From Rhizobiales bacterium 62-47 (GTDB taxonomy: Bacteria; Pseudomonadota; Alphaproteobacteria; Rhizobiales; Xanthobacteraceae), in contig MKVX01000018.1 in the NCBI GenBank assembly GCA_001899255.1, forward strand, positions 435,150 through 499,149: a stretch of DNA of 64,000 nt. Direction: 5' to 3'. Shown here one piece after another: positions 55,090 to 64,000 of the stretch. Both the position numbers and the translations under genes were made by a program. A model generated the notes under the pieces. That model was not told the origin of the DNA. It did no database searches and saw only the letters and a list, made by a program, of their open reading frames with translations. Each line of letters begins with the position of its first letter. Within the stretch, counting starts at the first letter, position 1.

Positions 55090-55746
55090 ATGCCCATGAA
55101 CGATCTGTTCGGCGTAGTCGAACCGGTATTTCCGGCACGGCAGCAACTCGCGGCCGGCGCATCGTTGCTGCGCGGCTACGCGTTATCGCACGAAGATGCG
55201 TTGCTGGCGGCAGTGCACGACATTGCCGCGCAGGCGCCGTTCCGCCGCATGAATACGCCGGGCGGTTTTCAGATGTCGGTGGCGATGACCAATTGCGGCG
55301 AGGCCGGTTGGGTGACGGATCGCAGCGGCTATCGTTACGACCGCAACGATCCGCTCAGCGACAAGGCGTGGCCGCCGATGCCGGATGTGTTTACGCAGCT
55401 TGCCAGCCACGCTGCACGCGAAGCCGGCTTCGTGGACTTCAAATCCGATGCCTGTTTGATCAATCGCTATGAGCCGGGCGCGCGCATGTCATTGCATCAG
55501 GACAAGGATGAGCGCGACTTCGCCAACCCGATCGTGTCGGTGTCGCTCGGCTTGCCGGCGACGTTTCAATTCGGCGGCGCCAAGCGCAGCGATCCGGTGC
55601 AGAAGGTGACGCTGCGCCACGGCGATATCGTGGTGTGGGGCGGCCCGTCACGGCTTTACTACCACGGAATCCTGACACTCAAGGATGGCGAGCATCCGCG
55701 CACCGGCCGCGCCCGTTTCAACCTGACGTTTCGCAAGGCGCTATGA
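55090..55746 (+). CDS. alkB: AlkB-type DNA/RNA demethylase
   Basis: A 218-residue AlkB. The iron site is MSLHQDKDERDF (His-x-Asp) and YYHGILTLKDGEHPRTG; the 2-oxoglutarate Arg is in RARFNLTFRKA. The segment FRRMNTPGGFQMSVAMTNCG is the nucleotide-recognition lid region. AlkB repairs 1-methyladenine and 3-methylcytosine. The start is at 55090 (MPMNDLFG) or two codons later at 55096; longer upstream extension is not family-like. Divergent to another 2OG oxygenase. Confidence 0.92.
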   Translation: MPMNDLFGVVEPVFPARQQLAAGASLLRGYALSHEDALLAAVHDIAAQAPFRRMNTPGGFQMSVAMTNCGEAGWVTDRSGYRYDRNDPLSDKAWPPMPDVFTQLASHAAREAGFVDFKSDACLINRYEPGARMSLHQDKDERDFANPIVSVSLGLPATFQFGGAKRSDPVQKVTLRHGDIVVWGGPSRLYYHGILTLKDGEHPRTGRARFNLTFRKAL

Positions 55747-55761
55747 AACTGTCACGCAATG

Positions 55762-56130
55762 TCAATGCGTCAGCGCATCGATGGTCGGCGCGTTCGGGCA
55801 GAAATCCCGATACGTCACGCCGATGCGTCCTGCGCGAAGCTGGCTGCGGCAGTGCGATTTCAGCGAACATTCCGCGCAGATGATGCTCATGTCGCGGAAG
55901 ACGTCGGGATATTTCTCCTCAAGCGATTTGGCGTCGAGCGGCAGCGCTTTCAGCATGTGCCACATCTCGTCGCTGGCGTTGGGGCCGCGCCGGGTGAGCG
56001 ACACCAGCCGAGCCACCGAAATTCCAGCATCGGCCGCCAGCGCCTCGCATTGCTGGCTGTCGAGTGCATTGAGCTCGCGCATCCCGGCGAGCCGCGCATT
56101 CCAGCGTTTCAAGGTTTCGACAACTTGCAT
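55762..56130 (-). CDS. DUF6455 family protein
   Basis: A 122-residue protein with a Cys cluster ICAECSLKSHCRSQL and a final YRDFCPNA that suggests metal binding or a redox disulfide. This is the DUF6455 pattern. It is convergent with alkB (15 bases apart). Function unknown. Strong ribosome site GGGAGATATCCG. Confidence 0.8.
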   Translation of the reverse strand: MQVVETLKRWNARLAGMRELNALDSQQCEALAADAGISVARLVSLTRRGPNASDEMWHMLKALPLDAKSLEEKYPDVFRDMSIICAECSLKSHCRSQLRAGRIGVTYRDFCPNAPTIDALTH

Positions 56131-56268
56131 CGGATATCTCCCGCCAGTTGATTAGTTGCACATGAAACTAATAGGCGGGACGCGATCGAACGTTGCGCCG
56201 GCGCAAATTGGCGGGAGATTTTGCCGCTATACAGAGTGGGGGGTCGGGACCGGGAGCGGACTGCTTTG

Positions 56269-56472
56269 ATGTCAGATAACGCACAGCCGATTGCACGCGA
56301 CGCCGCCGCACCGCAGGCGGATGCCGAATTGTGGGCCCGTGCGGCGTATGAGAGCTGTCATCCCGAGGATACCTTTGCCGATCTCAAGCGACGGGCGCTG
56401 TTCTCGAAGGAGGCCAGGGGTCTGCTGCGCGACTGGATGGCGGCCGCGCAACGGCGGAACGCCGTGGACTAA
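56269..56472 (+). CDS. Small hypothetical protein (67 residues)
   Basis: A 67-residue acidic/helical protein: DAELWARAAYESCHPEDTFADLKRRALFSKEARGLLRDWM. Coding quality is good. No family recognised. The start at 56269 is preferred over an upstream extension to 56221. It lies 118 bases before dusA. Confidence 0.6.
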   Translation: MSDNAQPIARDAAAPQADAELWARAAYESCHPEDTFADLKRRALFSKEARGLLRDWMAAAQRRNAVD

Positions 56473-56590
56473 CCCGGTTCCGGCCTGTCGCGGGTTTGCG
56501 GCAATGCCGCATTGACATATCTGTGCTTTCGTTGGACTTGGACACGTCGCCGGGCAGCGGGCCCGGCAACCGGCGTCAGCAACCTGGAAA

Positions 56591-57586
56591 ATGCAGCCCG
56601 ATCAGCTACATAGATTTTCCGTCGCACCCATGATGGACTGGACTGACCGGCATTGCCGCGTCTTTCACCGGCTGCTGTCGCGGCGCGCGCGGCTCTACAC
56701 CGAGATGCTGACGACCGGGGCGGTGATCCACGGCGACCGCCAGCGGCTGCTCGGGTTCCACGCCAGCGAACATCCGGTGGCGCTGCAACTCGGCGGATCG
56801 AACCCGGCGGACCTCGCGACCAGCGCGAAGATCGGTGAGGATTTCGGCTACGATGAAATCAACCTCAATGTCGGCTGCCCGTCGGACCGCGTGAAGGATG
56901 GCCGCTTCGGTGCCTGCCTGATGGCTGAGCCGGATCTGGTGGCGGAAGGTGTCGCCGCGATGAAGCGCGCGGTGCGGGTGCCGGTCACGGTCAAATGCCG
57001 CATCGGCATCGACGATCAGGACCCGGAAGTGGCGCTGGACCGGCTGGCGCGCGCCGTCGTTGCGGCTGGAGCGGACGCGCTGATCGTGCATGCGCGCAAG
57101 GCGTGGCTAAACGGGCTGTCGCCGAAGGAGAACCGGGATATCCCGCCGCTCGATTACGATCGCGTCTATCGGCTGAAAGCATCGTTGCCGCACGTCCCCG
57201 TTATCATCAATGGCGGTGTTGCGAGCATCGCGGAAGCCAAACAGCATCTCGCGCATGTCGATGGCGTCATGCTCGGGCGCGCGGCGTATCACGATCCGTG
57301 GCGGCTGCTTGGGGTGGATCCTGAATTGTTCGGCGAGGCTGCGCCGCATGCCGACATGAAGTCTGCCTTCGACGCCATGATGCCTTACATCGCCGAGCAG
57401 CTTGCGCGCGGCACGCGGCTGCATTCAATCACGCGGCATTTTGTCGGCGCGTTTCATGCGGTGCCCGGCGCGCGCGCCTTCCGCCGGCATCTGGCCGAGC
57501 AGGGCGTCAAGGCCGGTGCGGGCACCGAGGTGCTGCGCGATGCGCTAGCGCTGGTCGGCGAACGCGCTGTTTCCGTCGCGGCGTAG
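56591..57586 (+). CDS. dusA: tRNA-dihydrouridine synthase A
   Basis: A 331-residue FMN enzyme. HRFSVAPMMDWTDRHCRVFHRLLSRRARLYTEML, INLNVGCPSDRVKDGRFGACLM (with the active-site Cys in NVGCPSDR) and VIINGGVAS are diagnostic. DusA reduces uridine at positions 20/20a of tRNA. Start at 56591; ribosome site weak (CTGGAAA). Confidence 0.95.
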   Translation: MQPDQLHRFSVAPMMDWTDRHCRVFHRLLSRRARLYTEMLTTGAVIHGDRQRLLGFHASEHPVALQLGGSNPADLATSAKIGEDFGYDEINLNVGCPSDRVKDGRFGACLMAEPDLVAEGVAAMKRAVRVPVTVKCRIGIDDQDPEVALDRLARAVVAAGADALIVHARKAWLNGLSPKENRDIPPLDYDRVYRLKASLPHVPVIINGGVASIAEAKQHLAHVDGVMLGRAAYHDPWRLLGVDPELFGEAAPHADMKSAFDAMMPYIAEQLARGTRLHSITRHFVGAFHAVPGARAFRRHLAEQGVKAGAGTEVLRDALALVGERAVSVAA

Positions 57587-57615
57587 AAGATTACTCAGCT
57601 TATCGCGCTCTCCAC

Positions 57616-57706
57616 CGTCATGCCCGTGCTTGTCACGGGCATCCACGTCTTCTCAGCAGTTCAAAAAGATAGACGTGGATGGCCGGGACGAAGCCCGGCC
57701 ATGACG
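57616..57706. repeat. Inverted-pair GGCCGGG palindromic repeat
   Basis: CGTCATGCCCGTGCTTGTCA with CATCCACGTCTT, then AGACGTGGATGGCCGGGACG ... GCCCGGCCATGACG. Lies just past dusA. Confidence 0.8.
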
Positions 57707-57742
57707 AATACGGATGGGCCGCCCCACGATGGCCTGAAGGGT

Positions 57743-58249
57743 TTACGGATAGCCGCGCAGCATCAGGTGATCGGGGCGGACTTCCCAGCTTTCCAGCCGG
57801 TCGAGAAAGCTCATGCCGAGCAGATTGGTTTTCATCTGTCCGCGCGGCACCACCAGCGCGGGCACGGAGCGTTCGACCAGTTTGCCGACGGCGAGGCGAT
57901 CGAGCGTCAAGCGAGCGGCCTTGGTGTGGCCGCCAACGGTTTCGACCGGAATGTTGTAATCGAGCAGTTCCAGCGGCAGCCCGGCGGCCTTCGCGGTTTC
58001 GTATGTCAGCACCACGGATGTCGCGCCGGTATCGATCACCATCGGCGCGCTGACACCGTTGATCCTGGCGTGCAGTTTGAACTCGCCGCCTTGATCGCGC
58101 GCGATCTGCACATTGCGCGAATGCGCCGTGGCCCGCTGGTGCAGCATGGCCGTCATGGTATTCTTCGCATCGGATATCCGGCCCGGATCGCCATAGGCGA
58201 CCACGGCGCCCGCCGTCGCGACCAGAAGGATGAGCAGGATACGGATCAC
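57743..58249 (-). CDS. Clan AA aspartic protease (TIGR02281 type)
   Basis: A 168-residue membrane-anchored retropepsin-like protease. One N-terminal helix (IRILLILLVATAGAVVAYG), then FKLHARINGVSAPMVIDTGATSVVLTYETA with the catalytic DTGA, and LGMSFLDRLESWEV at the end. It dimerises; in the periplasm it is active only as a pair. GTG start at 58249 with GCAGGTG upstream. The DUF1289 gene precedes it by 13 bases on the same strand. Confidence 0.92.
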   Translation of the reverse strand: MIRILLILLVATAGAVVAYGDPGRISDAKNTMTAMLHQRATAHSRNVQIARDQGGEFKLHARINGVSAPMVIDTGATSVVLTYETAKAAGLPLELLDYNIPVETVGGHTKAARLTLDRLAVGKLVERSVPALVVPRGQMKTNLLGMSFLDRLESWEVRPDHLMLRGYP

Positions 58250-58262
58250 GCCACACCTGCCG

Positions 58263-58484
58263 TCAGGTTGGGTCGGTTCCGGTGGCTTTCGCCGACGGCG
58301 CGGAGAGAGGCGCCAGCCCGGCGTCCTGCATTCGCGCCGGCAGTTCCGCCATGATCGCCAGCCGTTCCGCCGACTCGATGCGATGCCAGCGTGCGATCTC
58401 CGGCAGCGTCCGGCCGCAGCCGAAGCAGAGGCTGGTTTTCGGATCGATGATGCAGACGGCGATACACGGCGTTTCTGTGCTCAT
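58263..58484 (-). CDS. DUF1289 Fe-S-like small protein
   Basis: A 73-residue protein: MSTETPCIAVCIIDPKTSLC then FGCGRTLPEIARWHRIESAER. The four Cys (C-x3-C ... C-x2-C) are the DUF1289 signature, probably binding a metal or cluster. Sits between the histidine kinase gene and the protease gene, all on the - strand. Function unknown. Confidence 0.87.
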   Translation of the reverse strand: MSTETPCIAVCIIDPKTSLCFGCGRTLPEIARWHRIESAERLAIMAELPARMQDAGLAPLSAPSAKATGTDPT

Positions 58485-58528
58485 TCTCGATACAGGCGCG
58501 CATTCGCGCACGGATGCAAGAGCATGAT

Positions 58529-60130
58529 CTAGAGCCCTGTTCCTGCGTTCATAATGGATTTCCGGCGGACGCGGCGACGGTCGTCGCGCGGCTCGTCGTA
58601 ACGCTCGGGTTGCAGCGGCGGCGCTTCTTCGGTCATCGGTGCGAGTGCCGACATCACGCGCTCCGGCGGGAAGGTGATGATGACTTCGGTGCCGATCCGC
58701 AGCTTGGATTTCAACGTAAACGTGCCGCCATGCATGTCGATGAGACTCTTGGCAATCGGCAGGCCGAGACCCGCGCCTTGCTCGGCGGATTTGATCGAGT
58801 TGGAGCCTTGGCCGAACGAGGCCAGCACGATCGGAATCTCGTCCTCGGGAATGCCGGAGCCGGTGTCGCGGACGCTGAGATACTGTCCGCCGGACGCGGT
58901 CCAGCCAACTTTCAACCAGATCTCGCCGCCTTGCGGCGTGAACTTGATCGCGTTCGACAGCAGGTTGAGCACGACCTGACGGATTGCGCGCTCGTCGCCC
59001 CACAGTCGCGGCATGCCTTGTTCGAAGACTTCGTGAATCGTGATGCCGCGGCTGGTGGCGCGCAGCTTCAGCAGGTGATGGCAATCGGCAACGATATGAA
59101 CCAGCGAGACGGCTTCCTCGTTCAGTTCGTAGCGGCCGGCCTCGATGCGCGACAGGTCGAGGATTTCGTTGATGAGATTCAACAGGTGCACGCCGGAATT
59201 ATGAATGTCGGCGGAATAGTCCTTGTAGACCGGCACCGCATGCGCGCCGAAGATTTCGCTTTTCATCACCTCGGAAAAACCGAGGATGGCGTTGAGCGGC
59301 GTACGCAGTTCGTGACTCATCTGCGCGAGGAAGCGCGACTTGGCGACGTTGGCCGACTCGGCACGATGCCGCGCTTCGTCGGAGATCGCCTTGGCCTGTT
59401 CGAGTTCGCCGATCAGCGCGTCCTTTTCGGCGCGCGCTTCCAATGTCGCCAGCGTGGTCGAATGCAGCCGATGTGCGAGCAGGGCGAAGTAGCCGCCTGC
59501 CGCCAGCGCCAGCAACGCCAGCACGTAATTTTCCAGCGTGCCGCGCATCGCGAAGTTGACGGCGATGCCTGCGGTCACCGGTGCGGTCGCCGCGAATGCC
59601 GCAATCGGCAGGCTCGACGACAACATACTCGACACCGCCACCACCAGCAGCATCAGGAACATCATGAAGGTGTTCGAGAGCAGATCGAAGCCCGGCGGAT
59701 AGACCAGGATGGCGATCCAGCACAGGCCATAAATCAGATCGAGAACAATGAAGCGCATGCGCGCGCGGCGCGTCACCGCCGGGATCGATGGTTCCTTGAG
59801 GAATTTGGTGCAAGTGCGGATGATGATCGCGTGAACGAACAGGATGCTGGTCGTCCACGTTGCGGCTGCCAGCGGACCGATCGACAGGCCGAACAGCAAC
59901 CCGGTGGAGACCACCAGCAGCATGACCACGTAGGATGCCGAGATGCGCGTCTGAGCGTATTGCCGCAGAAGTTCGTGATCGAATGCCGGCCGGGTGCCGC
60001 TCGTGGAGGTGAGGCGGTCGCGTGCTTCGCGCACGCGCTGCGCAGCCTCACGGCGATGACGCGGCGACGGCACGACCTGTTCTTCAACCGGCGGCTGGAC
60101 GACTTCGGGTCTGTCGACGGGACTACTCAT
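58529..60130 (-). CDS. Membrane sensor histidine kinase
   Basis: A 533-residue kinase. About six membrane helices (residues ~70-230) without a clear periplasmic sensor, a short coiled coil (LATLEARAEKDALIGELEQAK), HisKA with the phospho-His in QMSHELRTPLNAILGFSE, and HATPase with N box VVLNLLSNAIKFTP, G1 DTGSGIP and G2 GAGLGLPIAKSL. No receiver is fused, and no response regulator is next to it, so the partner is elsewhere. Start at 60130; a TTG four codons upstream is possible. It resembles PdhS-type or PleC-like cell-cycle kinases of alphaproteobacteria. Confidence 0.92.
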   Translation of the reverse strand: MSSPVDRPEVVQPPVEEQVVPSPRHRREAAQRVREARDRLTSTSGTRPAFDHELLRQYAQTRISASYVVMLLVVSTGLLFGLSIGPLAAATWTTSILFVHAIIIRTCTKFLKEPSIPAVTRRARMRFIVLDLIYGLCWIAILVYPPGFDLLSNTFMMFLMLLVVAVSSMLSSSLPIAAFAATAPVTAGIAVNFAMRGTLENYVLALLALAAGGYFALLAHRLHSTTLATLEARAEKDALIGELEQAKAISDEARHRAESANVAKSRFLAQMSHELRTPLNAILGFSEVMKSEIFGAHAVPVYKDYSADIHNSGVHLLNLINEILDLSRIEAGRYELNEEAVSLVHIVADCHHLLKLRATSRGITIHEVFEQGMPRLWGDERAIRQVVLNLLSNAIKFTPQGGEIWLKVGWTASGGQYLSVRDTGSGIPEDEIPIVLASFGQGSNSIKSAEQGAGLGLPIAKSLIDMHGGTFTLKSKLRIGTEVIITFPPERVMSALAPMTEEAPPLQPERYDEPRDDRRRVRRKSIMNAGTGL

Positions 60131-60239
60131 CACGCAACACAAATTCCTGCACGACCAGCGTGCTTTTTATTCCTTGTTATCTCTGCCGCTAAATCATTAA
60201 GAGCAGACTTAAAGGGTTAGACAATCGGGTTAACGAAAA

Positions 60240-60274
60240 CCTAATGCGCGACAGCCGGTCGGGCTGCCGCGCAT
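60240..60274 (-). terminator. Likely terminator of the beta-hydroxyacid dehydrogenase gene
   Basis: A 12-bp stem with one mismatch: ATGCGCG-A-CAGCC pairs with GGCTG-C-CGCGCAT (60244-60274), 5-base loop. On the - strand it is followed by a T-rich stretch (TTAGGTTTTCG). It lies 40 bases past the stop at 60314. Confidence 0.6.
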
Positions 60275-60313
60275 CGAGAAAATCTTGGTTATTCAGTGGC
60301 TTCGAGCGCGAAG

Positions 60314-61183
60314 TTAGCGTTGCAGGCGCGCCAGCAGGCTGGAGGTGTCCCAGCGGCGGCCGCCCATCTTTTCGACTTCCGCGTAAAATGCATCGACCAA
60401 TGCCGTCACCGGAAGGCTGGCGCCGTTGTTGCGGGCCTCTGCGAGGCAGATCGACAGATCCTTGCGCATCCACTCGACGGCGAAGCCGTGATCGTACTTG
60501 CCCTCGTTCATCGTTTTGTAACGGTTTTCCATCTGCCACGACTGGGCCGCACCCTTCGAGATGGTCTCAATCACGCTGTCGATGTCCAGACCGGCCTTCT
60601 TGGCAAAGTGAATGCCCTCGGAGAGTCCTTCGACCAATCCGGCAATGCAGATCTGGTTGACCATCTTGGTGAGCTGGCCCGAACCGGCCGGGCCAAGGCG
60701 CTTGCACATCCGCGCGTAGGCCGCGATGACCGGTTCGGCGCGCTTATAGGCATCCTCGCTGCCGCCGCACATCACGGTCAGTACGCCGTTCTCGGCGCCG
60801 GCCTGGCCACCCGAGACGGGGGCGTCGACAAATTGGAAGCCGCGCTTGGTCGCTTCGGCGTCGAGTTCGCGCGCCACGGCGGCAGAGGCGGTGGTGTGGT
60901 CTACGAAGATTGCCCCGGACTTCATGCCGGCGAACGCACCGTCGGCACCGGTCGTCACGGCGCGCAGGTCGGCGTCGTTGCCGACGCAGGCCATGACGAA
61001 ATCCTGGCCTTCCGCCGCGGCGCGCGGCGTCGGTGCGGTGCGTCCGCCGAATTTGTTGGCCCAGGCCTGCGCTTTATCCGACGTGCGATTGTAGACCGTC
61101 ACGTCATGGTGGCCCTTGGCCACGAGATGTCCTGCCATGGGAAAGCCCATGACGCCGAGACCGATAAAAGCGACTTTAGCCAT
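60314..61183 (-). CDS. NAD(P)-dependent beta-hydroxyacid dehydrogenase
   Basis: A 289-residue protein of the 3-hydroxyisobutyrate / tartronate semialdehyde reductase family. KVAFIGLGVMGFPMAGHLVAKGH is the Rossmann motif, DAPVSGGQAGAENGVLTVMCGG the substrate loop, and GSGQLTKMVNQ carries the catalytic Lys. TVYNRTSDK suggests NADP rather than NAD preference. Substrate within the family is not certain. It is followed by the likely terminator at 60240. Confidence 0.93.
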   Translation of the reverse strand: MAKVAFIGLGVMGFPMAGHLVAKGHHDVTVYNRTSDKAQAWANKFGGRTAPTPRAAAEGQDFVMACVGNDADLRAVTTGADGAFAGMKSGAIFVDHTTASAAVARELDAEATKRGFQFVDAPVSGGQAGAENGVLTVMCGGSEDAYKRAEPVIAAYARMCKRLGPAGSGQLTKMVNQICIAGLVEGLSEGIHFAKKAGLDIDSVIETISKGAAQSWQMENRYKTMNEGKYDHGFAVEWMRKDLSICLAEARNNGASLPVTALVDAFYAEVEKMGGRRWDTSSLLARLQR

Positions 61184-61617
61184 GTCTGAAACCTTCGGTT
61201 TTCGCCGGTGTTGTTATTGAATTCGCCGGGCTGTCGGGAGGAGGCGGGCGATCCGGAACGCAACCGCGTTGCCTGGATCGGAGCGCTCAGCATAATCCGC
61301 ATAGCGCCGTGGGCAAAGGCTGATCGGGAAAAAACCGGACGCCAGAGCTTCGTTGCATCGGCAATGCGATTTGCCAGCGCTACGTCATGTCGCAGGGCGA
61401 GGGGCGTGGCGGGCAAGGCTCTGTGACAACCGGATTCGCTACGATGGTTGCATTGGCAAGCGCGCAATCCGGCGCTGTTCGCCATTGATCCGGGCTGACT
61501 TCATTGATCTATATAGCCGAGGGAGATCGGCGGGGGCGGCGGTCAAGTCGACCGTTTGCGGTGGCGCAAGGACGTCCGATCTGTTCCGGTCTATGGGCAG
61601 GCGCCAGGAGAGAAAAA
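61184..61617. other. Intergenic region before mrp, no gene seen
   Basis: About 430 bases between two divergent genes. Open frames here have poor starts and composition. It must hold the promoters for the dehydrogenase (leftward) and mrp (rightward). Confidence 0.5.
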
Positions 61618-62733
61618 TTGAGTGTGACTGAACGGCAGATTCGCGACGAGCTGGCCAAGGTGATGACGCCGCGCGGCGTGCCGCTGACGCAGGCCGGTGT
61701 GCTCTCGGAAATCGCGATCAAGGACGGCAAGGCTTACTTCTCGCTCAATGTCAGTTCCGGTGAAGTTCAGGCCTGGGACAAGGTCCGGGCGCAGGCGGAA
61801 ACAGTCGTCCGCGCCATTCCCGGCATCTCCGTAGCGATGGTCGTGCTCACTGCGGAGCGCAGCGCTGGCGCAGCACAAACGGGCGCATCGAAGGGTGTCC
61901 CCAATGTTGCGGGGCATCGGGCACCGCATGGGCGCGGCGGCTTGCCGAAGCAATCGGAGATCCCCGGCGTGGCCGCCATCATCGCGGTCGCCTCCGGCAA
62001 AGGCGGCGTTGGCAAATCGACCACGGCGATCAATCTGGCGCTGGGGCTGCGCGACCTCGGATTGCGGGTCGGGTTGCTCGATGCCGATATCTACGGGCCA
62101 TCGGTGCCGCGGCTGACCGGCATTCACGGCAAGCCCAGGCTGAACGACTCCAAGAAGATGATCCCGCTGGAGCAGTTCGGCCTCTCGATCATGTCGATCG
62201 GCTTCCTCGTCGAAGAGGAAACCCCGATGATCTGGCGCGGTCCGATGGTGATGTCGGCCGTGACCCAAATGCTGCGTGAAGTGGCGTGGGGCGAACTCGA
62301 CGTTCTGGTGGTCGACATGCCGCCGGGCACTGGCGATGCGCAACTGACGCTGGCGCAGGAGGTGCCGCTGAAGGGGGCTGTCATCGTGTCGACGCCGCAG
62401 GACCTGTCGTTGATCGACGCCCGCCGTGGGTTGGCGATGTTCAAGAAGGTCAACGTGCCGGTGCTCGGCATCGTCGAAAACATGAGCTACTTCCAGTGCC
62501 CCGAATGCGGCACGCGGTCGGATATCTTCGGCCATGGCGGCGCCCGGCACGAGGCCGAACGGCTCTCCGTGCCGTTCCTTGGCGAAATCCCTCTGCACAT
62601 GTCGATTCGTGCCAATTCCGACGCCGGCACGCCCGTCGTGGTCAGCGAACCGGATGGTCCGCATGCTGCGATCTACCGGGAAATCGGAGGCCGGATTCGC
62701 GATCAGCTCAAAGGCATTATCGCCGCTGCATGA
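61618..62733 (+). CDS. mrp: Mrp/ApbC-type P-loop ATPase
   Basis: A 371-residue protein. Residues ~1-90 form a DUF59/MIP18-like domain (IRDELAKVMTPRGVPLTQAGVLSEIAI) and residues ~120-370 an Mrp ATPase: deviant P-loop ASGKGGVGKSTTAINLA, LLDADIYGPSVPRL, VVDMPPGTGD and the CPEC motif for an Fe-S cluster. Such ApbC/Mrp scaffolds carry and insert Fe-S clusters. I chose a TTG start at 61618 (SVTERQIRD), seven bases after AGGAGAG; a GTG two codons later (61624) is the other choice. GC-rich upstream frames are rejected. Confidence 0.93.
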   Translation: MSVTERQIRDELAKVMTPRGVPLTQAGVLSEIAIKDGKAYFSLNVSSGEVQAWDKVRAQAETVVRAIPGISVAMVVLTAERSAGAAQTGASKGVPNVAGHRAPHGRGGLPKQSEIPGVAAIIAVASGKGGVGKSTTAINLALGLRDLGLRVGLLDADIYGPSVPRLTGIHGKPRLNDSKKMIPLEQFGLSIMSIGFLVEEETPMIWRGPMVMSAVTQMLREVAWGELDVLVVDMPPGTGDAQLTLAQEVPLKGAVIVSTPQDLSLIDARRGLAMFKKVNVPVLGIVENMSYFQCPECGTRSDIFGHGGARHEAERLSVPFLGEIPLHMSIRANSDAGTPVVVSEPDGPHAAIYREIGGRIRDQLKGIIAAA

Positions 62734-62934
62734 TGCCGCGTTGACAGGCTGCATCGCGTGAACAATGCATTCGACTTTGGTTGAATTATCCGTTCAAGGC
62801 TGTCGTCCGCGTTTTCCGCGCGCGGCGTTCCGTGTTAGACAAATTCCGTCGGAGCGCCTTCGGTCGCCTTTGTCATCCAACTGCCGCTGGACACGCTCCA
62901 GCGTAACCAAAAACGCCCACCAAGGAGAAGCTGA

Positions 62935-64000
<1,066 letters not shown>

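Noticed and set aside
58514..60220. 568-codon frame antisense to the histidine kinase
   Set aside because: Composition of a shadow frame; the kinase motifs on the other strand are intact.

Overview
The window is high-GC alphaproteobacterial DNA from the Bradyrhizobium / Rhodopseudomonas / Afipia group (Nitrobacteraceae). The evidence is a hopanoid cluster with hpnO, a BcsS-type protein beside it, a Usg protein, an Anbu proteasome-like operon, an HrcA/CIRCE-controlled groESL operon, and several families of short interspersed palindromic repeats of the kind common in these genomes. No CRISPR array, rRNA or complete insertion sequence was seen.

Layout. 1-2.0 kb: tail of an RND/MMPL transporter and two small exported proteins. 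2.2-15.1 kb: hopanoid cluster. hpnC-hpnD-hpnE-shc-hpnG are tightly packed on +, hpnH-ispH are on -, hpnN is on +, a DUF2147 gene is on -, and hpnO is on +. Together they cover farnesyl-PP to squalene, squalene to hopene, adenosyl addition, ribosylhopane, aminotriol, and export to the outer membrane. 15.1-22.2 kb: a BcsS-like protein, DUF488/DUF72, two glycosyltransferases, a tandem monooxygenase-fold protein, an unusually structured non-coding stretch, and a VOC protein. 22.5-24.0 kb: a small AT-rich island with a SieB-like membrane protein, a convergent HEPN Abi-like protein, and, divergent from the Abi gene, a candidate 90-nt structured RNA with its own promoter and terminator. 24.1-26.4 kb: groESL with terminator, CIRCE element and heat-shock promoter. 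26.4-29.3 kb: a short ORF coupled to usg, a cupin with a histone-like tail, and an MFS transporter. 29.5-34.5 kb: an SDR gene and the operon circularly permuted ATP-grasp, alpha-E, transglutaminase, Anbu. 34.6-45.4 kb: mostly single-gene metabolic enzymes separated by repeats. 45.4-53.9 kb: tRNA-Leu(TAA) and a complete dipeptide-type ABC transporter with M20 and M81 hydrolases. 54.1-64 kb: two 2-oxoglutarate oxygenases (one AlkB), DUF6455, DusA, an aspartic protease with DUF1289, a histidine kinase, a beta-hydroxyacid dehydrogenase, an Mrp ATPase, and a Tat-exported TRAP binding protein running into the window edge.

The most interesting candidate system is the AT-rich island at 22.5-24.0 kb. 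It combines a superinfection-exclusion-like membrane protein, a predicted HEPN ribonuclease, and a divergent small RNA whose -35 box overlaps the HEPN gene's start codon. The leader of the HEPN mRNA would probably be complementary to that RNA. The second is the ATP-grasp / alpha-E / transglutaminase / Anbu operon, a predicted peptide-tagging and proteolysis system with little experimental description.
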